Source: an uncultured Alphaproteobacteria bacterium
Lineage (GTDB): Bacteria; Pseudomonadota; Alphaproteobacteria; RF32; CAG-239
Assembly: GCA_934271195.1 (NCBI GenBank)
Contig: CAKQRB010000049.1
Coordinates: 1-48,080, forward strand
Reading direction: 5' to 3'
DNA: 48,080 nucleotides
This document shows positions 27,048 through 36,074 of the stretch, in pieces. The position numbers were made by a program, and so were the translations under genes. Position 1 is the stretch's first letter, and every line of letters begins with the position of its first letter. The notes beneath the pieces are model-generated. The model was not told where the DNA came from and did not search any database. It saw only the letters and a list, made by a program, of their open reading frames with translations.

Positions 27048-28205
27048 CTATTTCTTTTTCTCACACAATTGCAAAACAATGTCCGCGGCATTTTCGCTTG
27101 GCGTCTGCTCTCCAAGCCCCAATACCTCGCGGACTTTTTTAAAACCGGCCATTTGTCTATCATACAAATCATCTTTTTGCAAGAGTCCTTTGATATAACT
27201 GCGGATATTTCCGGATACGCAGCGCTCCTGCAGCAATTCCGGCACAATCTCCCGCCCCAGCAGAATATTGGACAGATTCACAAACTGAATTTTCAAAAAC
27301 TTGCGCGCCAGCATTGCCGAAAAGGCCGAAACCTTATAAGCCACAATATGCGGCACATCCAAAATCGCCAGTTCCAGCGCCACCGTCCCAGAGGCCGCTA
27401 TCGCCGCTGACGAAGCCTTAAAAGCATTGTAACGGTCTTGTTGCGTTTCCGTCACCACAACCGGCAACCCGCTTTTTTTTGCCTCAAGCTTAACCGTTTC
27501 CGCCACGGTTTTAACCGTCGGAATTACAAAAAACAAATCATCATTTTGCTTGGACAACTCCCGCACTGCATCAAAAAAAACCGGCAACAGCTTGCTTACT
27601 TCAGTCTTGCGCGATCCCGGAAGAACGGAAATCACCCGTTTGTCGGCAGGAACCTTAAACTTCTCGCGAAATTTTGCCCCGTCAGCATGCAAAGCCTCGC
27701 TCTCAATCACCGGATGTCCGACAAAATCTGTCGGCAGATGATAAGGCGTAAAATATTTTGGTTCATACGGCAACAGCGTCAGCAAACGGTCAATATATTT
27801 ATACATCGTGCGCGCCCGCTTTTTTTTCCACGCCCAAACCTGCGGCGCCACATAATGCACCTGCGGAATACCGGTTTTCTTCTTGCGCAGAGCTTTATGC
27901 ACACGCGCAGAAAAACTCCAGCTGTCAATAGAAATCACCACATCGGGCTGTACCCGCATAATGTCTTCGACCGTATTTTTAATATGTCTTAAAACTTTCG
28001 GAATACTCGGAATAACCTCCATAAGCCCCATAATTGACAAATCGGCAATGTCAAACAAAGACTTCAGGCCTTCTTCTTCCATTGTTTCACCGCCCACACC
28101 GTAAAAAGCCACATCGCTGTTTGTTTTCTTCTTTATGGCTCTCATCAGACGAGAACCGAGCAAATCTCCGGAAGGCTCTCCGGCAATCAGATAAATCTTT
28201 TTCAT
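27048..28205 (-). CDS. lpxB: Lipid-A-disaccharide synthase
   Basis: 385 residues from the ATG at 28205, which overlaps the lpxI stop (TAATG) and has GGAGG just upstream; the frame itself opens slightly earlier. LpxB joins UDP-diacylglucosamine and lipid X to make the lipid A disaccharide at the inner membrane. G-E-P-S-G-D (9-14) is the hallmark near the N-terminus. V-L-P-G-S-R-K-T-E and the C-terminal A-S-G-T-V-A-L-E-L-A nucleotide-sugar region are also present. It sits between lpxI, which makes its substrate, and cimA. Confidence 0.95.
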   Translation of the reverse strand: MKKIYLIAGEPSGDLLGSRLMRAIKKKTNSDVAFYGVGGETMEEEGLKSLFDIADLSIMGLMEVIPSIPKVLRHIKNTVEDIMRVQPDVVISIDSWSFSARVHKALRKKKTGIPQVHYVAPQVWAWKKKRARTMYKYIDRLLTLLPYEPKYFTPYHLPTDFVGHPVIESEALHADGAKFREKFKVPADKRVISVLPGSRKTEVSKLLPVFFDAVRELSKQNDDLFFVIPTVKTVAETVKLEAKKSGLPVVVTETQQDRYNAFKASSAAIAASGTVALELAILDVPHIVAYKVSAFSAMLARKFLKIQFVNLSNILLGREIVPELLQERCVSGNIRSYIKGLLQKDDLYDRQMAGFKKVREVLGLGEQTPSENAADIVLQLCEKKK

Positions 28206-29059
28206 TATGCCTCCTTCCATTTGGAATCCGCCGGATTCACACCGACAACAAACATTCCGAGTTTGTCCGCCAGCTTCAGCGCCTCAGCCTCATCAGCAAT
28301 CAAACCGTTTCCGGCATGCAGGGCAATACCGCGCAGCCCCGCTTTATGAGCGTTCTCAATCGTTCTTGTTCCAAAAGCCGGCAAATCAATCCGCATATCC
28401 TGTTGGGGCTTGCGCAATTTGACCAAAACGCCGCCCGCCCCTTTGCGCTTGTAATCACAACAACGCAGCAACATCTTGTCAGTCCCCTCAATCGCTTCCA
28501 CTGCCAGCACCAGCCCTTGCTGAACAACAGCGCCCTGCCCGATATCCAGCCGCCCGAGTTCCGTCACAACTTCTATTCCGCGCTTAATGTCCGCCAAAGC
28601 CTGCTTATCAGGTTTGATCCTGCCCAACACACCTTCTTTCACCAGCAACTCTGGAATAACCTCATGAATCCCCCGCACAATCATCCCTTCGGCCTCAATC
28701 TCCTTAACCAGCGCGCGCAAAATTCCGTCATCGCCTAAAGCCTTCATTCCGACCTTGGCAAAAAATGCCGTTGTCTTCCAATCCGGCACCAAATCAGAAA
28801 AACTCGGACGACGTATTGTGCCAATCATCACGACTTCCTGCACTTTTTCCTCGGCGAATTTTTTAAAACCGCTACCGGCCTGCCCGATTCTGATCCAGAT
28901 ATGCGGCACATCTCCGGTCATAATTTCCTTATCGGCATTTCCCTCAATTGCCAAAACAAAATAATCCCGTCCGGTTTGGCGGCAATGGTCAATCAGCAGC
29001 TTTGGAATAGTCCCGCCACCGGCAATAATCCCCAATTTTTTCATATTCTCAGTCATCAT
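28205..29059 (-). CDS. lpxI: UDP-2,3-diacylglucosamine pyrophosphatase LpxI
   Basis: 284 residues, the DUF1009/LpxI family. LpxI replaces LpxH in many Alphaproteobacteria and cleaves UDP-2,3-diacylglucosamine to lipid X for LpxB. Landmarks are A-G-G-G-T-I-P near the N-terminus, an R-P-S-F-S-D-L region, and the C-terminal D-L-P-A-F-G-T-R-T-I block. ATG codons at 29059, 29056 and 29044 are all possible starts. A strong terminator-like hairpin ends only about 8 bases upstream of the first ATG, which is unusual. The stop overlaps the lpxB start. Confidence 0.93.
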   Translation of the reverse strand: MMTENMKKLGIIAGGGTIPKLLIDHCRQTGRDYFVLAIEGNADKEIMTGDVPHIWIRIGQAGSGFKKFAEEKVQEVVMIGTIRRPSFSDLVPDWKTTAFFAKVGMKALGDDGILRALVKEIEAEGMIVRGIHEVIPELLVKEGVLGRIKPDKQALADIKRGIEVVTELGRLDIGQGAVVQQGLVLAVEAIEGTDKMLLRCCDYKRKGAGGVLVKLRKPQQDMRIDLPAFGTRTIENAHKAGLRGIALHAGNGLIADEAEALKLADKLGMFVVGVNPADSKWKEA

Positions 29060-29067
29060 AATTCCAT

Positions 29068-29116
29068 AAAAAAAGAAAGAATAACTCTTCTATAACATAG
29101 AAAAATTATTCTTTCA
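29068..29116 (-). terminator. Terminator/attenuator hairpin directly upstream of lpxI
   Basis: On the minus strand AAAGAATAA and TTATTCTTT form the base of an ~18-bp stem with a GTT loop (two G-T pairs inside), followed by seven T. The T-run ends 8 bases before the lpxI ATG. The stretch from the lpxA stop to lpxI (29060-29386, ~330 bases) holds this hairpin, a doubtful 94-codon frame and nothing else I can support. Confidence 0.8.
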
Positions 29117-29386
29117 TTAAAATTCTTTTTTTTCGTATCAGGCGAGCGCATTTTTACTAAAAGTTTGATAAAGGCCGGTGCTGCGCTGTTTTTTTTCGAC
29201 AACGTGTACAACAAAAGGTACACGAGGAGAAAAAGAACAAGTATGACAAGCCACAAGCCGCTGTAAAAATGGGGAGAACGAGAGAAATAATAAGATTTTA
29301 GGGTGAAGAAAGCGGAGTGTACAAAGTAGTACATGAGCATTTCTTCATCCCGCTAAATCTGTATTAGTTCTCCGTTATACACATTT

Positions 29387-30217
29387 TCACTCTGCGGTGA
29401 GGAGATTACGCCGGTCATTCACCGCCATCTCAATAAACCTAATCTGCTCTTGAACAATGGCATTATCTTTGAATTTTTCTTTAGCCTGTGCAACACGTTC
29501 TTCCAAACGGCCTTCTTTGCCTTTGAAAATAAACATATAAGCACGGGTCGCAGCTTTAACCTCGGCTTCCGACATTCCGCCGCGCTTCATGCCGATCTGA
29601 TTCAAGCCGCGCAACTTGCCGCGGTCACCGGTGACAATGGCAAACGGAATCACATCGCGCGCCACGCCGGTCATACCGCCGATCATCGCCTTGCGCCCGA
29701 TACGGCAGAATTGGTGAACGGCAGAATTGCCGCCCAGAATACATCCGTCTCCCAACCGCGTATGCCCGCCGATAACCGCGTTATTGGTCATAATCACGCC
29801 GTTGCCGACCACACAGTCATGCGCCACGTGGGAATTCACCATAAACATCCCGTCATCGCCGACAATCGTAATCAGCTTCTGCGGCTCAGAACCGTCTTCC
29901 GGCGGCGTCTGTCCTTTCGGCGTGCCGCACTGCATCGTTACATTCTCGCGAATAACATTGCGCTTGCCGATAACCAGCTTTGCATCTGGCTGAAACTCGT
30001 TGCCATGATCTTGCGGACCGCCGCCGAGGACAGCTCCCGGAAACACAACGGTCTCATCGCCGATTGTGGTGTTCCCTAAAATTGTCACACGCGCAATCAG
30101 ATTAACTTTTTCGCCGATAACAGCATTTCCGCTAATATAGCAAAACGGTCCGACAATCGCGCTGTCCGCAATTTTAGCGCCTTTTTCAACTACTGCTGAC
30201 GGATGGATATTAGACAT
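29387..30217 (-). CDS. lpxA: UDP-N-acetylglucosamine acyltransferase
   Basis: 276 residues from the ATG at 30217 (AAGGGA upstream; the frame opens 15 bases earlier). LpxA carries out the first step of lipid A synthesis, transferring a hydroxyacyl chain from ACP to UDP-GlcNAc. Left-handed beta-helix hexapeptide repeats fill residues 1-190 (S-A-I-V-G-P, A-V-I-G-E-K and similar). N-S-H-V-A-H-D-C aligns with the E. coli catalytic site, so H133 is the likely catalytic His. The C-terminal helical part follows. It is upstream of lpxI on the same strand, but a terminator separates them. Confidence 0.95.
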   Translation of the reverse strand: MSNIHPSAVVEKGAKIADSAIVGPFCYISGNAVIGEKVNLIARVTILGNTTIGDETVVFPGAVLGGGPQDHGNEFQPDAKLVIGKRNVIRENVTMQCGTPKGQTPPEDGSEPQKLITIVGDDGMFMVNSHVAHDCVVGNGVIMTNNAVIGGHTRLGDGCILGGNSAVHQFCRIGRKAMIGGMTGVARDVIPFAIVTGDRGKLRGLNQIGMKRGGMSEAEVKAATRAYMFIFKGKEGRLEERVAQAKEKFKDNAIVQEQIRFIEMAVNDRRNLLTAE

Positions 30218-30251
30218 TAAATTCCCTTTCAAAAAATTAGTTCATACTGGC

Positions 30252-30279
30252 ATTATAAACGATTCTTGCCTGACGTAAA
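30252..30279 (-). promoter_or_regulatory. Promoter of lpxA
   Basis: On the minus strand TTTACG (30279-30274), 16 bases, then a perfect TATAAT (30257-30252). The expected start is about 28 bases before the lpxA ATG. Confidence 0.65.
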
Positions 30280-30307
30280 CACAACAAATCTTACAAATTA
30301 TTACACA

Positions 30308-30336
30308 TTGACAATTCGACAAAAATACAATATTCT
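30308..30336 (+). promoter_or_regulatory. Sigma-70-type promoter of the orphan gene at 30389
   Basis: A perfect TTGACA (30308-30313), 17 bases, then TATTCT (30331-30336). The expected leader is about 45 bases with no Shine-Dalgarno site. Confidence 0.7.
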
Positions 30337-30388
30337 GACATTGATATAAAAATTATTAACATTTATTAATTTATTAAAACATAACATT

Positions 30389-31658
30389 ATGGAAAAAAAT
30401 CTGACTTTGTCACCCCAGGAATTAAAACTGTTTTTGAACAGTCTGTCCAAAGATGAAGTTTTCCGCAATGACTTGGAAATGGTTCTGAAAAAGAACTACA
30501 AAAAGTTTGACGCGCGACTCAAAACAATGCACCCGATGCACTTCATCATTGAAGATCTGCTGGTTGCCACCTGGCCGCCGGAGTTTATTCAAAGATATGT
30601 AGAAGTTATCAACATTGATGAGCGGCTACGCAAAAAGCTGTTGCAATCCGCCGAAAAAGACATTGTTTCGACAATACTTAGCAAAACATGCCTTTCTGCC
30701 GATGAGAGCAATATCGTGCTCAACAGGCCGGACGGAACAGAATATATCGGCCTTTTATTAGAAAATGGTTCCGATTTTGATGCTGATAGCGAGGAAATCG
30801 TCCTCACCCGCGGAACCGTTCAGAACAAAGAAAGATATTGTCAGGAATGTGACGCACTACACAACATTGACCTGTTGCTCAAAGACGAACAAAGCCGCCG
30901 GCTTTTGTTGCTTTACATCAATGACAATTGCAATTTTTACGACTTCGCAAATGAGGAAATAGCAAAACTTCTTCCCTATCCGGAACTGATGAAAGCCTAC
31001 ACATCCCAATATAATGTAGACTACCAACTGGTGAAGGATGATCCCAATCTTGCATCATACATCGGCGAAATCACCATGTACGAATGCGACTGGGTTGATA
31101 TCAGAGAGAATGAAGAACTGTTTGAAAAATTTGTGGAATCTGCATTAAAAACGAATTCGCAAAAGGAATCACTAAGATTGGCAATAGACCTCTATCCTGA
31201 CCAACTGGCGATTCCGACGGCCAGAATGCTGCAAAAGCTAAACGACTTTGATGATAAACTGGTTCGGTCTTTGTTAAAAACGGCTAATGAAGAGGTCTTG
31301 AAATACATCCCGCAGAAATATTATTGTCTGGACGGATTGGTATTTTTTTGCAAAAAGTAAAAAAGTCAACGGAACAAAAACTCTTCTTCCTCATTTCACA
31401 AATCTCGGATACAGAATAATCTTTATCCTCTTGAGCATAAGGAATCCGGAAATCACACAAATGTTGATTGAAAAAGAAGAACTTCCCTCTGAATTGCAAA
31501 AGTATCTTCTGGCATATCAGGAACCGGACAGAAAAGCCCTTGTTTTATATTACGGTCAAAAATACGGCTTTACGCATCAGGAAGAACAAACGGCTTACAA
31601 CAAATACCGGCGGGAAAAATTTTGGCAAAAAGTCAAAAACTTCTTTAGGTTCGGTTAA
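30389..31658 (+). pseudogene. Orphan helical-repeat-like protein, split by a frameshift at a T7 run
   Basis: The first frame (30389-31360, 323 residues) is acidic, highly helical and Leu-rich, like HEAT-type repeats but not assignable. It stops just after T7 at 31343-31349. Reading +1 from that run, the frame stays open to 31658 and adds about 100 residues of similar helical character (N-P-E-I-T-Q-M-L-I-E-K-E, then a basic end). One T fewer would give a single ~423-residue protein. The second frame has no good start of its own. It may be a pseudogene, a slip-regulated gene or a base-calling error. No Shine-Dalgarno site. No membrane segment or signal. Function unknown. Confidence 0.6.
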
Positions 31659-31703
31659 TTTCCATAATCAAAATTTCCCGTATACCAAATGCGCGGACAT
31701 TAC

Positions 31704-31736
31704 AAAAAAGGATTGCTTTTCAGCAATCCTTTTTTT
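31704..31736. terminator. Bidirectional intrinsic terminator
   Basis: AAGGATTGC pairs with GCAATCCTT around TTTTCA, with A- and T-runs on either side. It lies between the convergent orphan gene and pheT. Confidence 0.93.
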
Positions 31737-31742
31737 ATGGCC

Positions 31743-34133
31743 TTAGGCTCTTAATTCACCGCCGGTTTTTTTCTTGACCTCGTCAATCACTTTGTTCATC
31801 AGCCCTTCAATATCTTTGTCGGTAAAGGTATTTTCAATCGGTTGGAAAGTCACAGACAAAGCCAGAGACTTTTTGCCATCCGGCAGATTTTCGCCTTCAT
31901 AGACGTCAAAAATCCGAACATCGGTAATATGAACGCGTTCGGCATTTTTGGCCGCTGCAATCACATCGCTGGCCTTCACGTCTTTGTTCATGACAAAAGC
32001 CAAATCCTTGTCCAGCGGCTGGAACTGATAAAGCTCAAGTTTCTTACGGGCTTTACCTTGAACCGCACGCGGCTCCGGAATATTGTCAAGGAAGACTTCA
32101 AAAGCCATTACACGCGGTTTAATTCCCAGTTTTTTGGTCACGGCCGGATGAATCTCGCCAAAATAAGCCAGCACATTTTTACCAAGACGCAAAGAACCGC
32201 TGCGCCCCGGATGATAATATTCCGGCGCATCACGAAACGCCTGAGCATTCTCCCACGGCCCGTTAGCTGCCGCAATTGCCGCAATCGCATCGGCCTTGGC
32301 GTCAAAAACGTCATAAGCGCGCTCATCGCCTGTCCAAACCTTTTTAGATGTCATACCGCAACGTACGCCGCCGGCAACCAATGCCTGTTCTTTCGGCTTG
32401 CGCCCGAAGAACTGCGGCCCGACCTCAAACAAAGAAACATTACCGTAACCTTTGGCAATATTATTCTTAACCGCCATTAACAGATTCGGTAAAACTGACG
32501 GACGCATCTCATCCAAATCAGATGCAATCGGATTGAACAACAGGACGGCTTCCTGTCCGGCCTTGCGGAACATTTGCGCAACCTTTGAATCGGTAAAGCT
32601 CCAAGTCACCGTTTCAAGCATACCACGGGCTGCCAATTCATGCTTAACCGTCACGTTACGTCGCTGAACAGGTGTCAGCGTCTGAGCCGGAAACTTGTCA
32701 TGCGGCAGCGACTCTGCCGGAATCTCATCCAGCCCGATCATCCGTACGACTTCTTCAACCAAATCATGCTCACCTTCAATATCTCCGCGCCAGGTCGGAG
32801 AAACAGCCTTGATTTTTCCGTTTTCTTCAGATGTTGCAAAACCAAGCTTATTCAAAATATCAACAATCTTTTCTTTGGAAACTTCCAAACCGATAAGACT
32901 CTTAATTCGTTCAGGACGCAGATAGGCAACTCGTTCGGCACAATCTTCACTGCCTGCAATTTCGATTTCGGAAACCTCGCCGCCGCAAATTTCGGTAATC
33001 AGCTGTGTAGCGTAATCCGAACCGAGAATATTGGACTTTGGATCAACCCAGCGCTCATAACGATACCGTGAGTCGGAATCAATTTGAAACTTGCGTCCGG
33101 TACGGGCAATACAATCCGGCGAAAACAAAGCGCATTCCAGAAAAACGTTTTTGGTATCTTCATTGCAGCCTTTTTCTGCGCCGCCCATAATACCGCCAAG
33201 ACATTGTATTCCTTCATCGTCACAAATTCCCAGAGACTTGCAGTCCATGGCATATTCTTTTTCTTCCAGCGAAACAAATTTCTCGCCGTCTTTGGCCATT
33301 CTGACCGTAATGTTGCCTTTCAGTTTGTCGGCGTCAAAAACATGCAGCGGACGCGCCATGTCATAATTGATATAGTTGGTCACGTCAACCAGCGGTGAAA
33401 TTGAACGCAACCCGATGGCACACAAACGGTCTTTCATCCATTTCGGCGTTTCGGCCTTGTTGTTAACCCCTCTGATATAGCGTCCGACATAAGTCGGGCA
33501 GGCTTCTTTTGCCTCAATACTGACTGCAACCGGACTTTTGAAACTGCCTGCGATTTTTTTGATATTCAACGGTTTCAAAGTACCGAGTCCGGCTGCCGCC
33601 AAATCTCTGGCCACACCGCGCACGCCGAGACACTCGGCGCGATTCGGCGTAATTGAAATTTCAAATACCGGATCAATATTCAAAACTTCGGCTGCAGAAA
33701 GTCCGATTGGCGTATCCGCCGGAAGCTCGATAATACCGTCATGAGCTTCGCCAATGCCAAGTTCTTTCTCGGAACACATCATACCGAAGCTTTCCACACC
33801 GCGGATTTTTCCAACTTTGAGCTTTTCGTTATAACACGGAATGGTAACGCCGATCTGTGCGAATATGCCGACCAGTCCCTGCTTGCAATTCGGTGCACCG
33901 CAAACGACTTGCAGCTTCTCCTTTCCGGTATTAACGCACAACAAACCCAAATGATCAGAATCCGGATGCCGTTCATAAGTCTCGACTTTTGCAGTAATAA
34001 AATCTTTAAGAGCCGCTGCCGGATTAATGACTTCTTCTACTTCCAAACCAATCTTGGTCAGCGCTTTGGCAATCTCATCAACCGATGCCGTTGTATCCAA
34101 ATGTTCTTTTAACCATGATAATGTAAATTTCAT
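31743..34133 (-). CDS. pheT: Phenylalanyl-tRNA synthetase beta subunit
   Basis: 796 residues, the usual bacterial PheT length. With PheS it forms the alpha2-beta2 enzyme that charges tRNA-Phe. The N-terminus M-K-F-T-L-S-W-L-K is typical. An EMAP/tRNA-binding domain (about 40-150) carries V-V-C-G-A-P-N. The B3/B4 editing domain, B5 domain and the C-terminal FDX anticodon-binding fold (Q-P-L-D-K-D-L-A-F-V) follow. The start overlaps the pheS stop by four bases (ATGA), so the subunits are translationally coupled. Confidence 0.97.
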   Translation of the reverse strand: MKFTLSWLKEHLDTTASVDEIAKALTKIGLEVEEVINPAAALKDFITAKVETYERHPDSDHLGLLCVNTGKEKLQVVCGAPNCKQGLVGIFAQIGVTIPCYNEKLKVGKIRGVESFGMMCSEKELGIGEAHDGIIELPADTPIGLSAAEVLNIDPVFEISITPNRAECLGVRGVARDLAAAGLGTLKPLNIKKIAGSFKSPVAVSIEAKEACPTYVGRYIRGVNNKAETPKWMKDRLCAIGLRSISPLVDVTNYINYDMARPLHVFDADKLKGNITVRMAKDGEKFVSLEEKEYAMDCKSLGICDDEGIQCLGGIMGGAEKGCNEDTKNVFLECALFSPDCIARTGRKFQIDSDSRYRYERWVDPKSNILGSDYATQLITEICGGEVSEIEIAGSEDCAERVAYLRPERIKSLIGLEVSKEKIVDILNKLGFATSEENGKIKAVSPTWRGDIEGEHDLVEEVVRMIGLDEIPAESLPHDKFPAQTLTPVQRRNVTVKHELAARGMLETVTWSFTDSKVAQMFRKAGQEAVLLFNPIASDLDEMRPSVLPNLLMAVKNNIAKGYGNVSLFEVGPQFFGRKPKEQALVAGGVRCGMTSKKVWTGDERAYDVFDAKADAIAAIAAANGPWENAQAFRDAPEYYHPGRSGSLRLGKNVLAYFGEIHPAVTKKLGIKPRVMAFEVFLDNIPEPRAVQGKARKKLELYQFQPLDKDLAFVMNKDVKASDVIAAAKNAERVHITDVRIFDVYEGENLPDGKKSLALSVTFQPIENTFTDKDIEGLMNKVIDEVKKKTGGELRA

Positions 34134-35233
34134 CTTGCTGCTCCTCCGTTATTGCTCAGTCCTCCGGTCATTGACGCTGAATCAAGCGGCACAAAGCCGT
34201 AATGTTTCAGCCAGCGCACATCGGATTCAAAAAAAGTCCGCAAATCGGGAATACCATACTTCAGCATGGCCAAACGGTCAATGCCGACACCGAATGCAAA
34301 GCCCTGATATTCGTTCGGATCAATTCCGCCGGCTTCCAAAACCTTTGGATGAACCATGCCGCAACCCAAAATCTCAAGCCAGTCGGTACCGGCGCCGATT
34401 TTCAGTTCGGTCTTGGTTTTCAGACAGCCGATATCCATTTCGGCAGACGGTTCGGTAAACGGAAAATACGAAGGACGATAGCGGACGGGAACATCGTCGA
34501 GCTCAAAAAATGCCTTAACAAAATCATACAAACAGCCTTTGAGATGCGCCATGGTAATGTTCTTGTCAATCACCAGCCCCTCAACCTGATGAAACATCGG
34601 CGTATGCGTGGCATCATAATCGGAACGATAAGTACGCCCCGGCGCAATAATGCGGATAGGCAGTTCTTTCTTCTCCATCGTACGAATTTGTACCGGTGAC
34701 GTATGCGTCCGAACCACATAACTGTCATCAAAATCAGCACTGTCGGGATTGGGAATATAGAAAGTATCCTGCATCTGGCGAGCCGGATGGTTGGCCGGCA
34801 TATTCAGGGCATTAAAGTTATGAAACTGGTCTTCAATATCCGGACCTTCGGCAACCGAAAAGCCCATTTGCCCGAAAATGGCGACAACCTCTTCATAAAT
34901 CTGAGACACAGGATGAATCCGCCCTTGGTTTTCCGGACGAACCGGCAATGTTATATCAACAATCTCTTTAGCCAGCTTGTCACTCAGCTCCTTAGCTTCC
35001 AAAACGGCCTTGCGCTCATTCAAAACCTGCTCGATCTCACCTTTAAGCAGATTGAGATTCTTGCCCATTTCAATCTTCTGCTCCGGCGGCAAAACGCCCA
35101 ACCCTTTCATCATCTCGGTAATCCGTCCCTTCTTACCCAAAACGGCAACTCTGACTTCTTCCAGCTTTTTCATATCTCCGGCCTGATTAATTTCGGCCGT
35201 CAGTGATTTCTTTAACTCTTCAATATTTTCCAT
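34130..35233 (-). CDS. pheS: Phenylalanyl-tRNA synthetase alpha subunit
   Basis: 367 residues from the ATG at 35233, chosen because GAGGAA lies five bases before it; the frame opens 33 bases further up. PheS holds the class II catalytic core. An N-terminal coiled coil (about 1-85) is followed by the active-site domain, with P-A-R-Q-M-Q-D-T-F-Y, H-T-S-P-V-Q-I-R-T-M, R-S-D-Y-D-A-T-H-T-P-M-F-H-Q-V-E-G and the C-terminal F-G-V-G-I-D-R-L-A-M motif 3. It is preceded by a strong hairpin after rplT. Confidence 0.97.
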   Translation of the reverse strand: MENIEELKKSLTAEINQAGDMKKLEEVRVAVLGKKGRITEMMKGLGVLPPEQKIEMGKNLNLLKGEIEQVLNERKAVLEAKELSDKLAKEIVDITLPVRPENQGRIHPVSQIYEEVVAIFGQMGFSVAEGPDIEDQFHNFNALNMPANHPARQMQDTFYIPNPDSADFDDSYVVRTHTSPVQIRTMEKKELPIRIIAPGRTYRSDYDATHTPMFHQVEGLVIDKNITMAHLKGCLYDFVKAFFELDDVPVRYRPSYFPFTEPSAEMDIGCLKTKTELKIGAGTDWLEILGCGMVHPKVLEAGGIDPNEYQGFAFGVGIDRLAMLKYGIPDLRTFFESDVRWLKHYGFVPLDSASMTGGLSNNGGAAR

Positions 35234-35265
35234 TTTTTCCTCAATCTCAGTGCATTTAAACTGCA

Positions 35266-35297
35266 AAAGAGCTAACCCGAAAACGAGTTAGCTCTTT
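35266..35297 (-). terminator. Strong hairpin between rplT and pheS
   Basis: On the minus strand AAAGAGCTAACTCG pairs with CGGGTTAGCTCTTT around TTTT, a 14-bp stem with one G-T pair. Only about four T follow, so termination may be partial. It could end rpmI-rplT transcripts or attenuate pheST. Confidence 0.75.
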
Positions 35298-35319
35298 CTC
35301 TATAGATTTTGCCCGACTA

Positions 35320-35679
35320 TTATTTAGAGAGAGCATTTTTGGCAGCTTCGACCAATTTGGCGAAGTTTGCAGGCTCTTTCAAAGCAATATCGGCAAGGAC
35401 TTTTCGGTCGAGTTCGATGCCGGCTTTGTTGAGCCCGCTCATAAATCGAGAATAAGTCATATCATTAAGACGAGTAGCAGCATTGATTCTCTGAATCCAC
35501 AAAGCGCGGAAACTTCTCTTTTTTGCTCTTCTGTCGCGATAAGCATATTGTAAAGCTTTTTCAACTTTTTCAACGGCAACTCTGAATACATTTTTAGAAC
35601 GACCTCTATAACCTTTGGCCATATCAATAATTTTTTTGTGGCGTGCGTGAGCGGTCATACCTCTTTTAATACGAGACAT
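35320..35679 (-). CDS. rplT: 50S ribosomal protein L20
   Basis: 119 residues, the standard length. L20 binds 23S rRNA early in large-subunit assembly. The basic N-terminus M-S-R-I-K-R-G and H-A-R-H-K-K-I, the G-Y-R-G-R-S-K-N and A-Y-R-D-R-R-A-K-K-R blocks, and the W-I-Q-R-I-N-A-A-T-R motif are diagnostic. It begins 12 bases after rpmI. Confidence 0.98.
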   Translation of the reverse strand: MSRIKRGMTAHARHKKIIDMAKGYRGRSKNVFRVAVEKVEKALQYAYRDRRAKKRSFRALWIQRINAATRLNDMTYSRFMSGLNKAGIELDRKVLADIALKEPANFAKLVEAAKNALSK

Positions 35680-35691
35680 ATCAAATTCCTC

Positions 35692-35889
35692 CTACAAATA
35701 CGGCATAAATTGTTTAACAATCTGGACATCCACATCAGCAACCAATGTAGTACCTCTGGCTTGTCTTTTCATTTTCTGGGTTTTGCAGAAGAGACAGTGT
35801 CTCTTTTTGGCAAAATTTCTTTTCAATTTGCCGGTGCCGGTAACGCTGAAGCGCTTTTTAGCGGCACTTTTAGTTTTCAATTTAGGCAT
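35692..35889 (-). CDS. rpmI: 50S ribosomal protein L35
   Basis: 65 residues from the ATG at 35889, with AAGGGA upstream; a longer open frame exists but begins beyond the promoter. It starts M-P-K-L-K-T-K-S-A-A-K-K-R-F, the L35 signature. It heads the rpmI-rplT operon. An infC gene is not adjacent in this window. Confidence 0.97.
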   Translation of the reverse strand: MPKLKTKSAAKKRFSVTGTGKLKRNFAKKRHCLFCKTQKMKRQARGTTLVADVDVQIVKQFMPYL

Positions 35890-35974
35890 TTCAATCCCTT
35901 TCTTAATTAAAATATTTGGATTTTCTTTGAGTCGCCAGGCATGCCAAAACGCCCGAACCACTCTGTTCAGAGGT

Positions 35975-36003
35975 TTTATACTCTCAACTTTCCGAAATTG
36001 CAA
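35975..36003 (-). promoter_or_regulatory. Promoter of rpmI-rplT
   Basis: On the minus strand TTGCAA (36003-35998), 17 bases, then TATAAA (35980-35975). The leader is about 80 bases and begins with a small CTCTG/CAGAG hairpin, which might take part in control by L20 (inference). Confidence 0.7.
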
Positions 36004-36023
36004 GCACTTTTTCTCCCCAAACA

Positions 36024-36062
36024 CAAAAAAACAGCCTGACATTTAAAGTCAGACCGTTTTTC
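36024..36062 (-). terminator. Intrinsic terminator
   Basis: On the minus strand ACGGTCTGAC pairs with GTCAGGCTGT, followed by seven T. It ends the orphan gene at 36075-36728 just upstream of the rpmI promoter. Confidence 0.88.
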
Positions 36063-36074
36063 TTAATACATAAA

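Noticed and set aside
29056..29340. 94-codon minus-strand frame with one membrane segment, ending in an ATGA overlap with lpxI
   Set aside because: It runs straight through the strong terminator hairpin, and its last residues are coded by the hairpin. The overlap is suggestive but composition is poor; left open rather than annotated.
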